DNA from: Phoronis australis
Taxonomy: Eukaryota; Phoronida; Phoronidae
Direction: 5' to 3'
Assembly (NCBI GenBank): GCA_002633005.1
Contig: NMRA01000292.1
Location: 209,328 to 273,327, forward strand
DNA: 64,000 bases
Numbering within the stretch: position 1 is the stretch's first letter; every line of letters begins with the position of its first letter. Under the pieces are notes generated by a model. That model saw only the letters and a list, made by a program, of their open reading frames with translations, made no database searches and was not told the origin of the DNA. Shown piece by piece: positions 36,901 to 48,160 of this stretch. The position numbers and the translations under genes were made by a program.

Positions 36901-39900
36901 AAACCACATTCATACCTTGTTACCAGTTCTAAGAAAATACAAATGATTTCAAGCTGTGTTTTGCCCAATTTAGTTACACATAATTTTGAGTTACTAACCA
37001 AAGAGCCAAAATCAATACCTGATTTGAGACGTACTTGAGGAAAATGATCATTGCGAAGTCACAAGACTGACCTATTTTTTAATGGAAGTTCCTGTGTCCC
37101 ATTTTCAAATTTCATAATTGGTGAACGTCAACAAAATAAAAAAAAAAATCCAATGCTTTTATTGATGGGGGGGGGGGGGGGAAAAAAANAATGTTCTCTT
37201 GGTGAATTAAACAATTCCTATCATCGGAAGAAAATTTTTGAGACTAATTTCTTAACTTTGAGTAAAATTATATTAATAATTGCAGGCGGTCTGATACACG
37301 TTGTACCAGGCGAGCACAGGCCTCGAATGTGGGCCCATTGCACTGATCACCTGGAAATATTTTTATGCTTTATTAATATATGGTTAAAACAGAGCTGAGG
37401 AGCTAGAAACCTGGCTCAAGGGTTTAGCAGTGTCACCTGGTGGGACTAGAACCCACGACCTCGAGTAAAGAAAGCGGGCGCTTATCAACCAGGCCACACT
37501 ACCTCGTCACTTTGAATAAAAGGCCAAGTTGACTTTTTTCAAGCCAACCAAACACAGCCAAATGCGGCTTTAAAATACTGAACAGTCAAATCACGTCACT
37601 CAAAATATCTTGACCACAAAGCATGAATAAGATAATGTATGACTAGAGAGCCCCAGACAATCTTCCTCTTAACTAGACAATTTGCATGCATAATTGGACA
37701 TAGTCAGTTGTTAATGACTCAGGCTAATTTTGTGAAGAAGATAATTCAGATAGGACCATCTGTAGTCAACAGACTGTCTTATCTTTCATAGAACTACTTG
37801 AACTTATAATATTGTATTTAAGTACTTATATCTGTGTGCCAAGTTACCTCGAGAGGTTAGCAAGACTTGTCCCTTATTTTCACATGCTTTCCACGCTTTA
37901 CATAAGTTTGTCAAATTTTTACACATTTGCCGCACTAGCATACAATACCTTTACATATTTTACACAATTTACACATAAGCGTGCTAATTTTTACACGGAT
38001 TTCATGCTTTTTCACAGACTGCACATTTTTCTATGCTTTACACACTCAAAAGCATGAAATAGGGCAAAAATTCTCACTTGGGTACTTTGTCCAAGGGTTA
38101 CACCACATGACTGAATATCTTCAGAATAGTCTTCTTTAAGTCGCATCCCATCAAAACTCAAGCTTTTGATTTAGACTGGAGTGCATTTCATAGATACAAG
38201 GCAATAGCTAGTAAAGCTCCTGTGCTCATGTGCTTTGCTTGCAATATATGTCAAGTTCTCACTTCACTTAACCTTGCTCTATATGGAATGGAACCCTGTG
38301 GCCCATTCCAAGAAACTGACATGAGTTCATTTCTGACTTAAGTCTTTAAGATTCGCCTCAACTTGAAACTTTGGAATTCCCACATCTGGTAAGTTAGTCA
38401 AAATTAAAACAAAACTTTAGTCAAACAAATTTAAGTTTTATCTTAAAATTGACTGAAATGTGAGATTTTTCACAGCTAAGTCACTACGTTTTCTTGGAAC
38501 AAGGTCTCTGGTCTCAACTAGTCCTTACGCAGGTAGTCTGGGGAAGTCCTGACGACTTATCATATTGCTTGGGACCCGGTTATGAGAGCATAAAATACCC
38601 AGTCTGGTCTAAAACAACAATAAATTGTCAGTTCTGTTTGCGTCCAGAATTCACTTAGAGTTTAAATCAAAGGTTAATATTTTCTTCATGGAAGGCAGGC
38701 TTGTGTGTTCCGGTTATGCAGGACCCTAGAAAAATCCAAATTTGGTTAACTTTGGAAAATAATACCTCAAAAATGGCTGACTGAATTCACTTTCTGATAT
38801 TATGCTTTACACAGTGTTCTCCAAAACATTATTAGGAATCGTTTTAAAATGTTGCAGTTTTGCATGAGAGGCTACCAAAATAGGATGTATATGTTTACGG
38901 TTTGCATGAAAAATTCAAGTTTGCAAAAAACAAAAAATGAAAATTAAAAAACTGTAGAAAAGTTATAAAGATTTCATCGTGCACATTTACATCATACTCA
39001 CATATTTTGCACTCAATGAACCTTATTTTTTGCTAAGCTTTAATAAACAAACATTGTCACAAGCACCCAATTAATCGTAGATTGGAAAAATAAAAAAATC
39101 AAATTCTACAGGCTTTCTAGTTTCCGAGTTAAAATCTGCAGTTTTGTACATATTTGGCTAAATACTACACATGCTGACAAGTTCCCACATAACCAAAGTC
39201 ACAGAGAAAATGAGATCGGTTTCATTGCTTCCAAAAGTTTATTATTTATTATTTATTAATGTAATATTTACAATGAGGGTATTACTGCATGATCTACTGA
39301 AATTTGAGGACATTTTTCTAGTCATACAAAAACATTCATATGATATGTGACAACACCCAAACTGAATCTCTTGTCCTGTACAATTGAAAATGAAGTTTTG
39401 AGTCGGAGCAGTTATGTACAACTCTCAAAAAAAGTTACAGGTACATTCTGTTTCAAGTGGGCTGGATTTCCAAATAAGTGGTCAAAGGGATTCATTTTTA
39501 CCTTAGGAAGGTACCAAGGCCTGAAAATTTGATGGTTGAATGACAATTTCATTTTCCCTAATGAGAGATGGCAATGTAATATCAATCATGAGATGAAAGC
39601 TGTTTTTGCAACATTTTGTTTTGATTGGTTAACCTGAGGCAGTTTTCATTGTACAAATTAAACTTATAAAAACTATCTCAAAACACACCCATATGGCAAC
39701 AGACGCTGAGATCACCACATAGTCTCCTACAAAAATCCAATTAAATCTGATAAATATGAAGGAAATCCCATGGACTTCATTGATCCAAGCTGATGGCAAT
39801 AACAACTATCATAAAAATGTAGACCCTAAACCTACTAAACTTTCCACTGATGGAGTGTCAACAAATTACCTCAATCAATGAATCATTGAAATTCCAACAA

Positions 39901-42900
39901 CTGCATGGCATGGCTTGGCTAACCAAAGAAAAGCAGAGAATGTGGGTGACATTTGATACTCAGACTAATGTCTTAATGTCTCTCAAGATGATGCTGATCT
40001 TCATGTACTTGGCATCGCCTACACAAGAGATGGTGTACCACTGAGGACATCAGGAATAAAACAAAGGCTGTCAAAATGAATGAAAGCTGTTCACAAATTG
40101 ACAGCTGAGGCAAACATGCCAAAGGAAATATGAAAAACATCCAACTGTAATTAATTAAAGTGGTTATGTCCCGCCTTCTATCACAAAAAACCCTTTAATT
40201 CAGACGACATATTGCTACGAAATTGGTATCAAACTGTACCTAAGTCAAACTGGAAGTTGAATATCAGGGCTTTGTTCCAAATGAGTGTACATCGTTGTCT
40301 CCTGCGATGACGGTGAAAAACGCGAAAAATTACTTACTAAGAAAGAAGTGTCAATTTGTTATTTGAGACCAGACGGCTTGTCATGGCCTGACATTGCACT
40401 GAGCATTGTATCAACGAGTAACAAACTGTCACTTCTTTGTAAGCCCACAAATTGCTTCTCATCGGAGTTAATTAATTTTATGGTGGTAAGCGGTTTAAAT
40501 CAAAATCTTGCTTCTTCGACCAAACGTGGGTTTATGACCTGCCTTTTGGTTGTAAGTCAATCATCAATTTAAGAGCAGATCATCGATTAAGGAAATTTAA
40601 TCATAACTCAAACCACATACCTATAAAAAATAAATTAGACTGCTTACGGACAACAACTACAAATTTGCCTGGAACTTTCGAGAGATATTTTGATAATTTA
40701 TTTTTCGGAAAAGAACGAAATAACAAAAACAAGCAGGTTACCAGTAACATTAATACACACCATAAAATTACACAAACTCATAACACTGACATAGAAATAC
40801 CCAAACTGTCTGGAGATACGAAAGTTGACCTACTACGGCCAAGTGAATTATTCTCGTTGGAATAATTCCATGTCATTTTGAATACAATTTAAAAACAGTT
40901 AATATAAGCATACTTCCTACTTTACAGGATTATCCACAATGAAATGAAACCACTCACAGTGTAAATGCAAAGGAAAGTAGCGTCACCCTCACATGGGGGG
41001 TGCACCATAGGGGGCTGGGGGAGGAGGGCTATAGCCCCCACTTTTTTCAGTGCTACGCCGCCCATTACACATTTACCTGTATCTAATAATACATTTCCAG
41101 CTAAAATGCAAAATGTTCTTTAACTATGTTCTAGACAATAAAAGCTAGTAATTGAAAAAAGTTCAGCAACAAAGTAAATTCCACACAAACATTCAAATCG
41201 AATTTAGACGATTATTACGATTATTACATAATTACTGATGACGCAGTGAGCACCAAAGTGATAACATAATCATCGTTATGCTTGAGTCATGCAAGAACAA
41301 GACAGGGTGATTAACTTGTCAAATCGAATTAACCAAATAACTGTACAGATTTTCTTAGCTCATATCCTAAATTTCTGAACTGAAATTGTCAACCTGTATT
41401 GTACTATTATGCTTAAATAATCATGCCTATTTGAAATGAGTTTGCTTGCAGAAATGGGGTTCCGGACAACTTTTTTCTGACATGTGGAGGCTCTGCACAT
41501 AAACGAGTTGAACTTGGTGCAAGATACAAACACTAACAAAAAATTCCAAAGGCATAATCTGAGAAACAATTGATGCCTGTTATTCTGTGCAGAAAACTGG
41601 ATCTCAAAATGTGGGACCCCTGTAACAAGTAAAAGTTAATAAAAATGTGGACGGTTTCCCTGTGTGCAGCATAACTTCAACCTGCACTTGAAAACATGAT
41701 AATCTGAAGATTAAATGATATTTGAAGTAAGAATCAACCAGATCACAACATTCAGAGACTGTTGAAGAATTAGAACAGACAAGATTGTTAGATTCTGGTG
41801 GGAATTCACAGAATCTTGCAGACAGGGAATAACGGGACATGATGTCTGCAGAACAAGTAGCTATGGTCTGATGGTCAAGTACGGTAATTTCATGTAATAG
41901 ACTTTTCGTGTTTTATTAGTTACTCTCAGTTATGACTCACATATCGAGAGTGCACAGCTAGAGTGCCCGTACAGTGGTAAGATGTAACACACTCGCAAGT
42001 CTTCTGGAGATATCGCCGTGCAGTAACAAGGGAAGCACGCGATCCCACTAGCTCTACTAGCAAGATTCTTGCATCAACAGAACTGACGGCTGCTGATACG
42101 ATGATGACAGTTTACATCACTCGCATAATGAGCAGTCATTTACCACTAACTTTGAGTGATAAGAGTAAAAAACTTTTCATTATTCCTTTGTTTAACAGAC
42201 AAAGAATTGGATGACTTACGGTTCAGAGGGAATTCACACAAAAACATCTAACACTAACGTGTTTTATTGTTTCTATGCATTTCTGTGTTCTGATTAATTT
42301 AGACAAATGAGCATCAGATGTACCAACTCGGCGAATTCATTAGTCAAGTGCCGAGATTTCATCCTTGTAGGACAAATAAATTCCTATCTTGCCAGAAAGA
42401 AACCAAGTGTACCAAAAGTCTCCTGTTGTCATTAAAACTCAATTCTCAGCATCATCTTAACATCACACCTGCTATATGATAAGTCCCATAGATCATGCCA
42501 CAGAGTAACTTAACCTAGTGTGCGGTCATGGAACTAGACTATTTCCAGTCATATTGCTTTAGGAACATAAAATGATGAATCCTCCAACCCAACTTACTGA
42601 CCCTGGTCTCACTAGCAACATTGAAACATTAGTTTTTCCCAACCTCAGAAATACATTTTGCAAAGGACAAGTAAAGGACAAGTTGAGACCAAGTTTTTTA
42701 TCATGTCCACACTCAAATTTGGTTTGAAAATAATCATGTGTGTTATTAGTCCCTAACATATGTGTCCTTCAAGTAAAATGAGGAGACCGGCATCAATGTA
42801 AAGAAACGGTGCATGGGGCTGCGGGTAAAAGTTTTGCCTTTTGGTTATAAGAGCTGCAGGGAACAGCAGGTCCTTTAATAATTTTCTCATTTTAGACTTG

Positions 42901-45900
42901 GAGGGGGTAACTAGTGCGCATAGTGGCTTAGAATTTTGCAGACAACTGTAAATCACCCATGCTGTTCACACACAATAGGCGTTTTAAAATTGATATGCAT
43001 GGTTAAGGGAAATAGTTCTTTGTGAGCCCTGCTCTTAGTCATACGACTGTCCCAGTTCTGCAGTTGGACTGTAAGTGAACACAGCTTAACAAAGTGTTTA
43101 TGATCCAGGGTGAGAAGGTAGTTGCTTTATTACCCCATATGGGTTTCGAATAGCCCAGCCTGGAATGTGCACCCCAGGGGCATTTATGTGTTCTGAGACT
43201 TGAGCCCTTTGTAATTACATTATGTCATTGTCACAAAAACTTAACCAAATTGTATCTCTGCCAAATCCTTTCACATTAGCACACAAAACCTCCTAATTCA
43301 TGAAATTTCACATTTAACTGAAGCTGTTTTTAAGGGAAAACAATTCCTATCATAGGTGCGCTACAACTTCACCACACACAGCGAAAACTCTTCACCACAG
43401 ATAAAAACCCTTACCACAGAACCTGAACTCCAACCACATTCAGACACCTTTACCACAATCACCTTTCAATGCAAGAGATTGAAGTGGGTGACCCATTTCC
43501 CATTTGTCTGTAGTACGATTGCCTACAGTAAGCATGACAAGAATCCAGGCTCCATGGTAAAGGGGCTTTGGGGGGTTTGTGCATGGTAAGAGCTATTATT
43601 GTACGTGGAAAAAGTAAAAGCTGGTTTTCACCCCTAGATTTTATTGCACGTGGTTTAAAGGCCAACCTTTGACTTTTAGTTTCTCTATTTAATGCCCTGG
43701 GCGTTATCTGAAACTTGTGTGGTCATATCAAAAGTTATTTTTTGATAGTAGCAAACCATATTGTGTGGCCAAACCAGTGTTATAATGGACATGCAATAAA
43801 CAATTACTCACCTGAAGTAGATTGTCATATAGGGGCCAGTGGAAGAGATAACAGGAGGTGGTCGTGTGCCACACAAGCCCCCATTGCCCCCTGCTTCAGC
43901 CTACAACAAAAATACACAAAGACAACATAAAATTACCATACTACAAAGCGGTCATTTGCACAACAGTTGCTGAGGCCTTCTTCTACAGGGTTTCCAGGTG
44001 TGTCCAAATGGACATCCTGACTCAAAGTTAAAAACCCTAGCTGGAATGATACCCTGCTCAGTGTTAGGACGCCCAAGTAAAGTATGCTAGTAAGCATGCC
44101 TGTCTATTTTCACTTACCACCAACAGCTCTGGAAGCTCACTGGCATGTCCACAATAAAAAAGTTGGTTTACAAATGATGCATGATATAAAAAATATTTCA
44201 GAAACATGTTGCCATAGTAACATAGCACACTATAACAGCAATTTGGCTATAGATCATAAATCGTAGTCATACATCATTGGGCATAGAAGCCCTGAGAAAC
44301 TGGGTAACCCATTTTGGACATCCTCTAGTTTTGAAATCCTGGATGAACTCCTGTTGCAAACAATGGCATCTCAGGTTGGATCTGCTCAGAAATCACTTAA
44401 AGCACATCATTTAAGGGAACTTTAGAACACCAGCGCTCACCCTTAAGGTGCCTGTTCTGCCGTTCATCAGTTTTAATTCACCATTTGAATGAGTTTCATT
44501 AAAAATCAAGTAATGTCAAATATGCATCATTTTTACAGAACAGTATTCTGTTTGCTCTTGTGATACATTACATGATTTACACAAAAGACAAAAAGAAAAA
44601 GTCTCAATCCTAAAACTTAATAAAACAATGCTGAATCCTATGAATTTACTCAGACACTCCAATACTTCGTGTTTCTAAAACCCTATTTTTCATACGCTCT
44701 GAACACCTCAAATCTTCAAATTACTTCCTTCATTAAAGCTATGGATATTTATTAACAAAGTCTATAACAAACTGATTTTGAAGCCCGAAATCCATGAACA
44801 ACACGAAGTATAACATTAATAACAAGTATCGTACTTTTGGATTATTAAATCAATAGAAAATATCCAAAACTCACAATCAGACATTTACAAATTACTGTCT
44901 TTAACTAATGAAATCTATGACTAGAGCTTTGCCTTAGGACAGCAAGTGAAGATCAATAGTATAAAATACACGCAGCAGGAAGGCTTCTTAGATTTACAAC
45001 ACTTTATATAAGAACAAGAATATATTAATTTCAACATACTACATTCTTTAAAGTCTCTACAAAGTATGTTTCAGAGTTAAAGACGGCTTTCTTCTTGGGT
45101 GTTTTGCTCTCACTAAGCAATGTCATAGTGTTCATAATCCTGTCATCAAACAGAATTTGAAAAATGAATGAGACAATAAGTTCTTTGTCTTTGAATTTGA
45201 ACCAGAAACTTCATCCTAATTATAGCAAGAAATGCGTTGCTGATCAAGAACAGTTACTACGACCAAAAACAGAAATATTATTCCTTCTCTAAAACTCTAC
45301 AGGAAACGTAGAAAAAAAATTTCATGTGCTAACTGCTACATCCAAAACCTTTTATATTAACACACAATTATAACCTATCAAACAGATGTAACACTGTAAA
45401 ATGTCCATTTTTCAAGTGCTTCTAAAATTGTTGAGGATGGCCACACTGTAGCCGTGGTACAGAGCTTGAACATAGAAAAGTATTACTTGGGGTCAGGCAC
45501 GTCTTTCATGGAAAAACTGATAAAACAGAATTTCACAAGTCGACCAAATTGTGTCCTAAATTGGTGAGAGTTTACCGCAACTCGTGTTTGTCTGAACCAG
45601 CGAATCACCAGTTTATGAAGATTCCTTGGTTTCAAACAATGATTTTTATTATGATAATGACCTTAAACTTGGATCTTTTAAATAAGACATCAGAGCAGTA
45701 TAGTAAAACTTCCTAAATTCGAGACATTAAAAAATGTACAACAGGTAAATGGTGAAACAAATGAAAGCCTGACTGAGCCAATAAATATGCACATTAATGG
45801 GATAAGATTCAATGGTCCAAATTGAAGGGATCGTCCTTAATGTTTGGGGACGATGGCCTACCGCTCAACTTTCATTCACACAGTCACTATGATTGAAGTC

Positions 45901-46297
45901 CTGCAAGATTTTACATCGGTGCAAGCTTGAGAAACGGTATTCGGTATTTTCGGCAATTGGACAAAAATGAGCTTGCAGCCATGTAACAAAGTTTAAAATA
46001 CTATTAGCACTGGCCAGGAAAACAGAGAATTCCAAAATTCACTTACAATGGCAGCCGTTAAAATATTTCGAGAATCGTAGATATACAGTGCATCGTTGCA
46101 TATTGAGTTAAAAGTAACGTCAGGGATGTCAATGTATTCCAGTCTTGCCATCAACTTCCAGTCATCATTCTCAGCTTTCATTGTAATCCGGCACTCGATT
46201 TTATGGCTGTAGTCAAAACCATTCTTGGAATTGTGAGAGTAGATTGTGGCGCCACCTAAGTACTTCGTATTGCCGCAATCGGCACCATCCATGTAAT
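27664..46297 (-). CDS. CUB-LDLa single-pass membrane protein (5' end missing), whole locus
   Basis: Coding exons in transcript order: 46297-46047, 43900-43812, 32774-32713, 31726-31535, optional 29953-29915, 28985-28773, 27998-27664. All acceptors end in AG, all donors begin with GT, and reading phase agrees at every junction. The product has one CUB domain (four Cys), one LDL-receptor class A repeat (six Cys, Ca-binding DGSDE), a short Thr/Pro/acidic stalk, a transmembrane helix, a CRRCAKKK stop-transfer sequence and a ~145-residue Pro/Ser/Tyr-rich tail. CUB, LDLa, helix and tail in this order recall NETO proteins and LRP-type receptors. NETO has two CUB domains, so a further CUB may lie upstream; no orthology is claimed. 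The likely role is a cell-surface receptor or co-receptor. The signal-peptide exon was not found up to 64000. Confidence 0.85.
28773..28985 (-). CDS. CUB-LDLa protein, transmembrane exon
   Basis: Acceptor TTTTCTCAG before 28985; donor GTGTGT after 28773. Reads DLWSKLMSMGVAAAVGIVAG, then SVVVVIVCIVCTICL, then the basic CRRCAKKK and an acidic/polar DDPNITTGPPQ segment. A single ~25-residue hydrophobic helix with positive charges on the C-terminal side implies a type I membrane protein. Phase is one base plus two at both ends. Confidence 0.88.
29915..29953 (-). CDS. 39-bp cassette exon in the juxtamembrane stalk
   Basis: Acceptor TTTGTTTAG, 39 bases, donor GTAATT. Both ends are phase 1, so the exon can be included or skipped without changing frame. 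It would add the acidic/glycine-rich peptide DVDSTDEGGKGVFG between the LDLa stalk and the transmembrane exon. The exons on either side also splice correctly without it. Predicted from splice signals and phase only. Confidence 0.6.
30213..30418. mobile_element. MITE with ~33-bp terminal inverted repeats
   Basis: The left end TTAAAAAACAGACAATCGCC (30213 on) and the right end GGCGATTGTCCGTTTTTTAT (30398-30417) are reverse complements, and the match continues inward through GCACAAA/TTTGTGC. The ~140-bp interior is AT-rich and non-coding. It sits in an intron of the CUB-LDLa gene. Confidence 0.7.
31535..31726 (-). CDS. CUB-LDLa protein, LDL-receptor class A exon
   Basis: Acceptor TTTTCTTTCAG; donor GTGAGC. 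After the shared Asp codon it reads YRKYGNCGGNFQCGNRKC, then IDIDLVCDNVKHCSDGSDETC: six cysteines in LDLa spacing, with the calcium-binding D-x-x-D-G-S-D-E end. A Thr/Pro/acidic stalk (TTEGASDVNPTQRPDDLPTE) follows. One LDLa module typically mediates ligand or partner binding. Confidence 0.92.
32713..32774 (-). CDS. CUB-LDLa protein, exon with the end of the CUB domain
   Basis: 62-bp exon; acceptor TCTGTTTGCAG, donor GTTTGT (a weak but valid GT). Reads SDRHGPVGTGFKLIVTAYSE, the classic CUB ending (SD...G.GF...Y). It joins the previous exon through a split Arg codon and the next through a split Asp codon. Confidence 0.85.
36654..36752. mobile_element. palindromic MITE, GAACCAGTTT family (copy 2, best preserved)
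   Basis: Ends read CACTTACAGGGG and CCCCTGTAAGTG. The arms continue through GAGAACCAGTTT and AAACTGGTTCTC around a ~28-base loop (36690-36717). This is a nearly complete 99-bp hairpin in the large intron of the CUB-LDLa gene. Confidence 0.8.
37167..37189. other. poly-G tract with ambiguous base
   Basis: A run of about 15 G followed by A-rich sequence with an N at 37189; probable assembly or sequencing uncertainty. Confidence 0.9.
37428..37510 (-). repeat. tRNA-derived SINE head
   Basis: On the minus strand the sequence has a Leu/Ser-tRNA-like A box (TGGCCTGGTTGATAAGCG) and, 31 bases on, a B box GGTTCTAGTCCCACC close to the consensus GGTTCGAATCC. The anticodon arm does not fold convincingly and the B box has lost its usual A, so this is a pol III promoter relic rather than a working tRNA gene. 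The SINE tail would run towards lower coordinates; its end is unclear. Confidence 0.55.
37878..38057. repeat. degenerate tandem tract (TTTACACATTT-like)
   Basis: Motifs such as TTTTTACACATTTG, TTTTACACAATTTACACATA and GCTTTACACA recur every 12-30 bases. The 81-codon open frame over it is compositionally driven. Confidence 0.5.
38720..39200. repeat. long dispersed repeat (copy B; copy A at 9500-9990)
   Basis: Collinear with 9500-9990 (see there), including TTAGGAATCGTTTTAAAATG near 38832 and AAATTCTACAGGCTTTCTAG near 39102. Non-coding. Confidence 0.6.
40476..40865 (+). CDS. unrecognised open frame, possible LINE relic
   Basis: A frame open from just after the TAA at 40473 to the stop at 40863, about 129 codons without a clear start. 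It includes INLRADHRLRKFNHN and later RTTTTNLPGTFERYFDNLFF. The ADHRL segment faintly recalls the SDHxL end of APE-type endonucleases in RTE-like LINEs, followed by a linker, but the similarity is weak. It lies antisense within the large CUB-LDLa intron. An ordinary unknown gene is less likely in this setting. Confidence 0.25.
   Translation, partial: FYGGKRFKSKSCFFDQTWVYDLPFGCKSIINLRADHRLRKFNHNSNHIPIKNKLDCLRTTTTNLPGTFERYFDNLFFGKERNNKNKQVTSNINTHHKITQTHNTDIEIPKLSGDTKVDLLRPSELFSLE
40992..41066. mobile_element. GGCGGC-ended MITE, single copy
   Basis: Starts CATGGGGGGTGCACCATAGG, has the central GGGCTATAGCCCCC, and ends TTTTCAGTGCTACGCCGCCC. The orientation is opposite to the copies at 8733 and 51507. 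Confidence 0.65.
41590..41625. mobile_element. half copy of the GAACCAGTTT palindromic MITE
   Basis: Only one arm is present: AAAACTGGATCTCAAAATGT followed by GGGACCCCTGTAAC. Confidence 0.5.
43355..43465. repeat. degenerate TTCACCACA/TTACCACA repeat
   Basis: CTTCACCACA, CTTCACCACAGATAAAAACC, CTTACCACAGAACC, CAACCACATTC and TTTACCACAATCACC recur at roughly 20-26-bp spacing, about 350 bases from the small CUB exon. Confidence 0.5.
43812..43900 (-). CDS. CUB-LDLa protein, exon with the CUB core
   Basis: 89-bp exon starting in phase 0 after TTGTTGTAG and ending CAG|GTGAGT. Reads AEAGGNGGLCGTRPPPVISS, then TGPYMTIYF, then two bases of a split Arg codon. The LCG...P...S pattern supplies the fourth CUB cysteine and the beta-strand before the SD motif. 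Phase fits both neighbours, although the introns on either side are 2.1 and 11 kb. Confidence 0.82.
46047..46297 (-). CDS. CUB-LDLa protein, first CUB exon found
   Basis: 251-bp exon; acceptor AATCATTGCAG, strong donor GTAAGT. Reads YMDGADCGNTKYLGGATIYS, later KIECRITM, then ARLEYIDIPDV and ICNDALYIYDSRNILTAAI: the first three CUB cysteines plus the C-x-D-x-L-x-I-Y-D motif. It starts one base into a codon, so at least one upstream exon must exist. The frame extending to 46424 runs through the polypyrimidine tract and is not coding. Confidence 0.88.
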
Positions 46298-47111
46298 CTG
46301 CAATGATTAAGAAGAAATTAATCAAGAAGGAAATTTCCTCACTGTCGATGTAATGGGATTTGTACTGAGTGAGAAAACAGCCACGCCCCGTAACCGATTC
46401 AGTTGGATTACGGTAATTTTTCATTTACTTAGCACACCACACAATATGGCCGACAAGTGAAATTCTTTTTTGTCAAATTTATTAACAAAAATTATTGAAG
46501 ACAACTTTAGTCCATTATTTAAAGCATAGTTTGTACTTAGTAAATGTCATAAAAGAACTTTTTGGTAAATTTCCATTACATGAAGTATAGTAAACAGCTT
46601 CAGAAAAATGGAAGACATTTTTGGCAATTACTTTTGTGCAAAATAAGTAAAGAATCACTGCATTGTCCTAGTATTATTAGCTTCAGGCTGTAACAAGTGT
46701 CCATTAGATTCAATGGCTAGGGATGGGGAACAGGGGTTCCAGACACCATTGCTTAGCTAGGTATGTATTGATGCTACAAACAGTGCCCCCTGTAACACTG
46801 AACCCATTGTCAAAGCAGCTCTTGTCTTGATTCTAGATCTGAGCTTACTAGCCAGAAAGTCATTGACTGGTAGTTAAACTGTGCACACACTGCCCCTAGC
46901 ATTCAACCAAAGACTTTCAATATCATTCAGCTTCGTGTTAAAAATATTGCTATGAGCAAATTTACAGAGACACTACCCACCCCAGTTTCAGCATTTGGAA
47001 AAAATTTACTGTATTTCCTGCAAAACTTTATTACCATGGAGCACAATACAAATGATCGCTAGGATACACACATCTCTCAGATAAAGTCTGCTAGTTAATG
47101 TTAACAAACTG

Positions 47112-47543
47112 GTCCCACTATAGTGCCATTTACACTTACAAAGTTGACACGGATCAGCTGACACGGAACAAGTTGTTCCAACGTGTAAATGGACTGACAC
47201 GGTGCAAATTGACACCGCGGTGACAAATTTTTGCCACCCCTTTATGAGGTAGAGTAATTTGTGCCCGAACATCTTGCGCCGTGTCAATTATAAGTCTAAA
47301 AGCAAAACTGGAGTAAGGCGGAAAGGATCGTCTCCAGTGCGCTTGCCTAATGACCTACATACGGGTTCTTTGTCTCTGCAACTCGCGTCATTTGTAAACA
47401 TGCGGATGTGCGATCCAGTCTCTCCAGCCTTTAATTTCCATCTTGCCACGGTTAGTGAGTTGTGTGTGTAAATGGCTGCTTGACACGGGTCAATTTGCTT
47501 GTGTCAGTTGTGAGGGGCCAAAAGTTGATGTCTAAATGGGACT
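47112..47543. mobile_element. TIR element rich in TGACACGG motifs
   Basis: Left end AGTGCCATTTACACTTACAA and right end (reverse complement) AGTCCCATTTAGACATCAAC are related. TGACACGG/CCGTGTCA recurs at least six times inside in both orientations. The non-coding interior gives several spurious short frames on both strands. Confidence 0.55.
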
Positions 47544-47739
47544 TATGTGTCTCACAACTGTTTCCAAACCAATGAGTATTCAAACTTTGTGTTAGATAAC
47601 TGGTGGCAGGCCTGTAAGAGCTGTCAAACTGGTGGAATGTCTTAATACAGACCAGATGATGAAGATTAGCATTATCCACACCAATGGAGTCTAGAAACCA
47701 TAGCTAAGCAATTATAAAGATATTCCCTTTCTATAATGC

Positions 47740-48160
47740 TGTCCACACAGCCAGTTACCTTAAAGCAAGTTACTCCTGGTGCAAACAGGATTAGACACCT
47801 ATGCATGTAAATTAGCAACTGCAAAGCTGGTAATTACTTGCCCCCATGTTCGCAGGTTTACTGCCCACAGCTTTTCGATTTTGCTGGGCCAAGTCACCCT
47901 ATAACAAATTACTTTACCTCGATAAGGTTGAGGAAGATGTCTGTCAAGTTGCAACAGTGCAAATACGACCATAGAGTACACAGCACTGCTCAACTTAGTG
48001 GGACTCATTGCAGGACTGACTTGTTCCAGGTAAACTCATAGTGTGGACTGCACCTTATCGAGTTAGGGTGGTAACTAGTTCTAGGTAACTTGCTCCAGTG
48101 CATGTCCTGTGGTGTAGACAAACACATGCGTGTCTAATCCTTTTTACTCCATATTTGTTG
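47740..48160. mobile_element. TIR element related to the one at 11925-12603
   Basis: GGATTAGACACCTATGCATG near 47789 is mirrored by ACACATGCGTGTCTAATCC near 48122-48140. CAAGTTACTCC and the inverted GTAACTTGCTCC flank them. The interior GCTGGTAATTACTTGCCCCC (47828) matches 12119-12142, so the two loci share a family. Confidence 0.55.

Larger units (their letters stand above)
32775..43811 (-). other. 11-kb intron of the CUB-LDLa gene, repeat-rich
   Basis: Holds a CTAAATTGGTGAGA-family copy (33074), the palindromic MITE at 36654-36752, a poly-G tract with an N (37167-37189), a tRNA-SINE head (37428-37510), a TTTACACATTT-rich degenerate tandem tract (37878-38057), the dispersed repeat at 38720-39200, an unrecognised open frame (40476-40865), a GGCGGC MITE (40992-41066) and a half MITE (41590-41625). 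No further exon with matching phase is needed between 32774 and 43812. Confidence 0.6.

Noticed and set aside
37428-37510. Functional tRNA gene
   Set aside because: The anticodon stem does not pair and the B box deviates from consensus; a SINE relic fits better.
39347-40044. Small plus-strand frames possibly from a LINE
   Set aside because: A fragment reading DADLHVLGIAYTRDGVP looked RT-like, but it is too short and broken to assign.
46298-46424. Extension of the CUB frame upstream to an ATG at 46424
   Set aside because: This part crosses the polypyrimidine tract and AG acceptor of the 46297 exon. The hydrophobic ISFLINFFLIIA is the translated intron end, not a signal peptide.
47006-47679. 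Several Cys-containing frames on both strands
   Set aside because: They are translations of the TGACACGG-rich TIR element.
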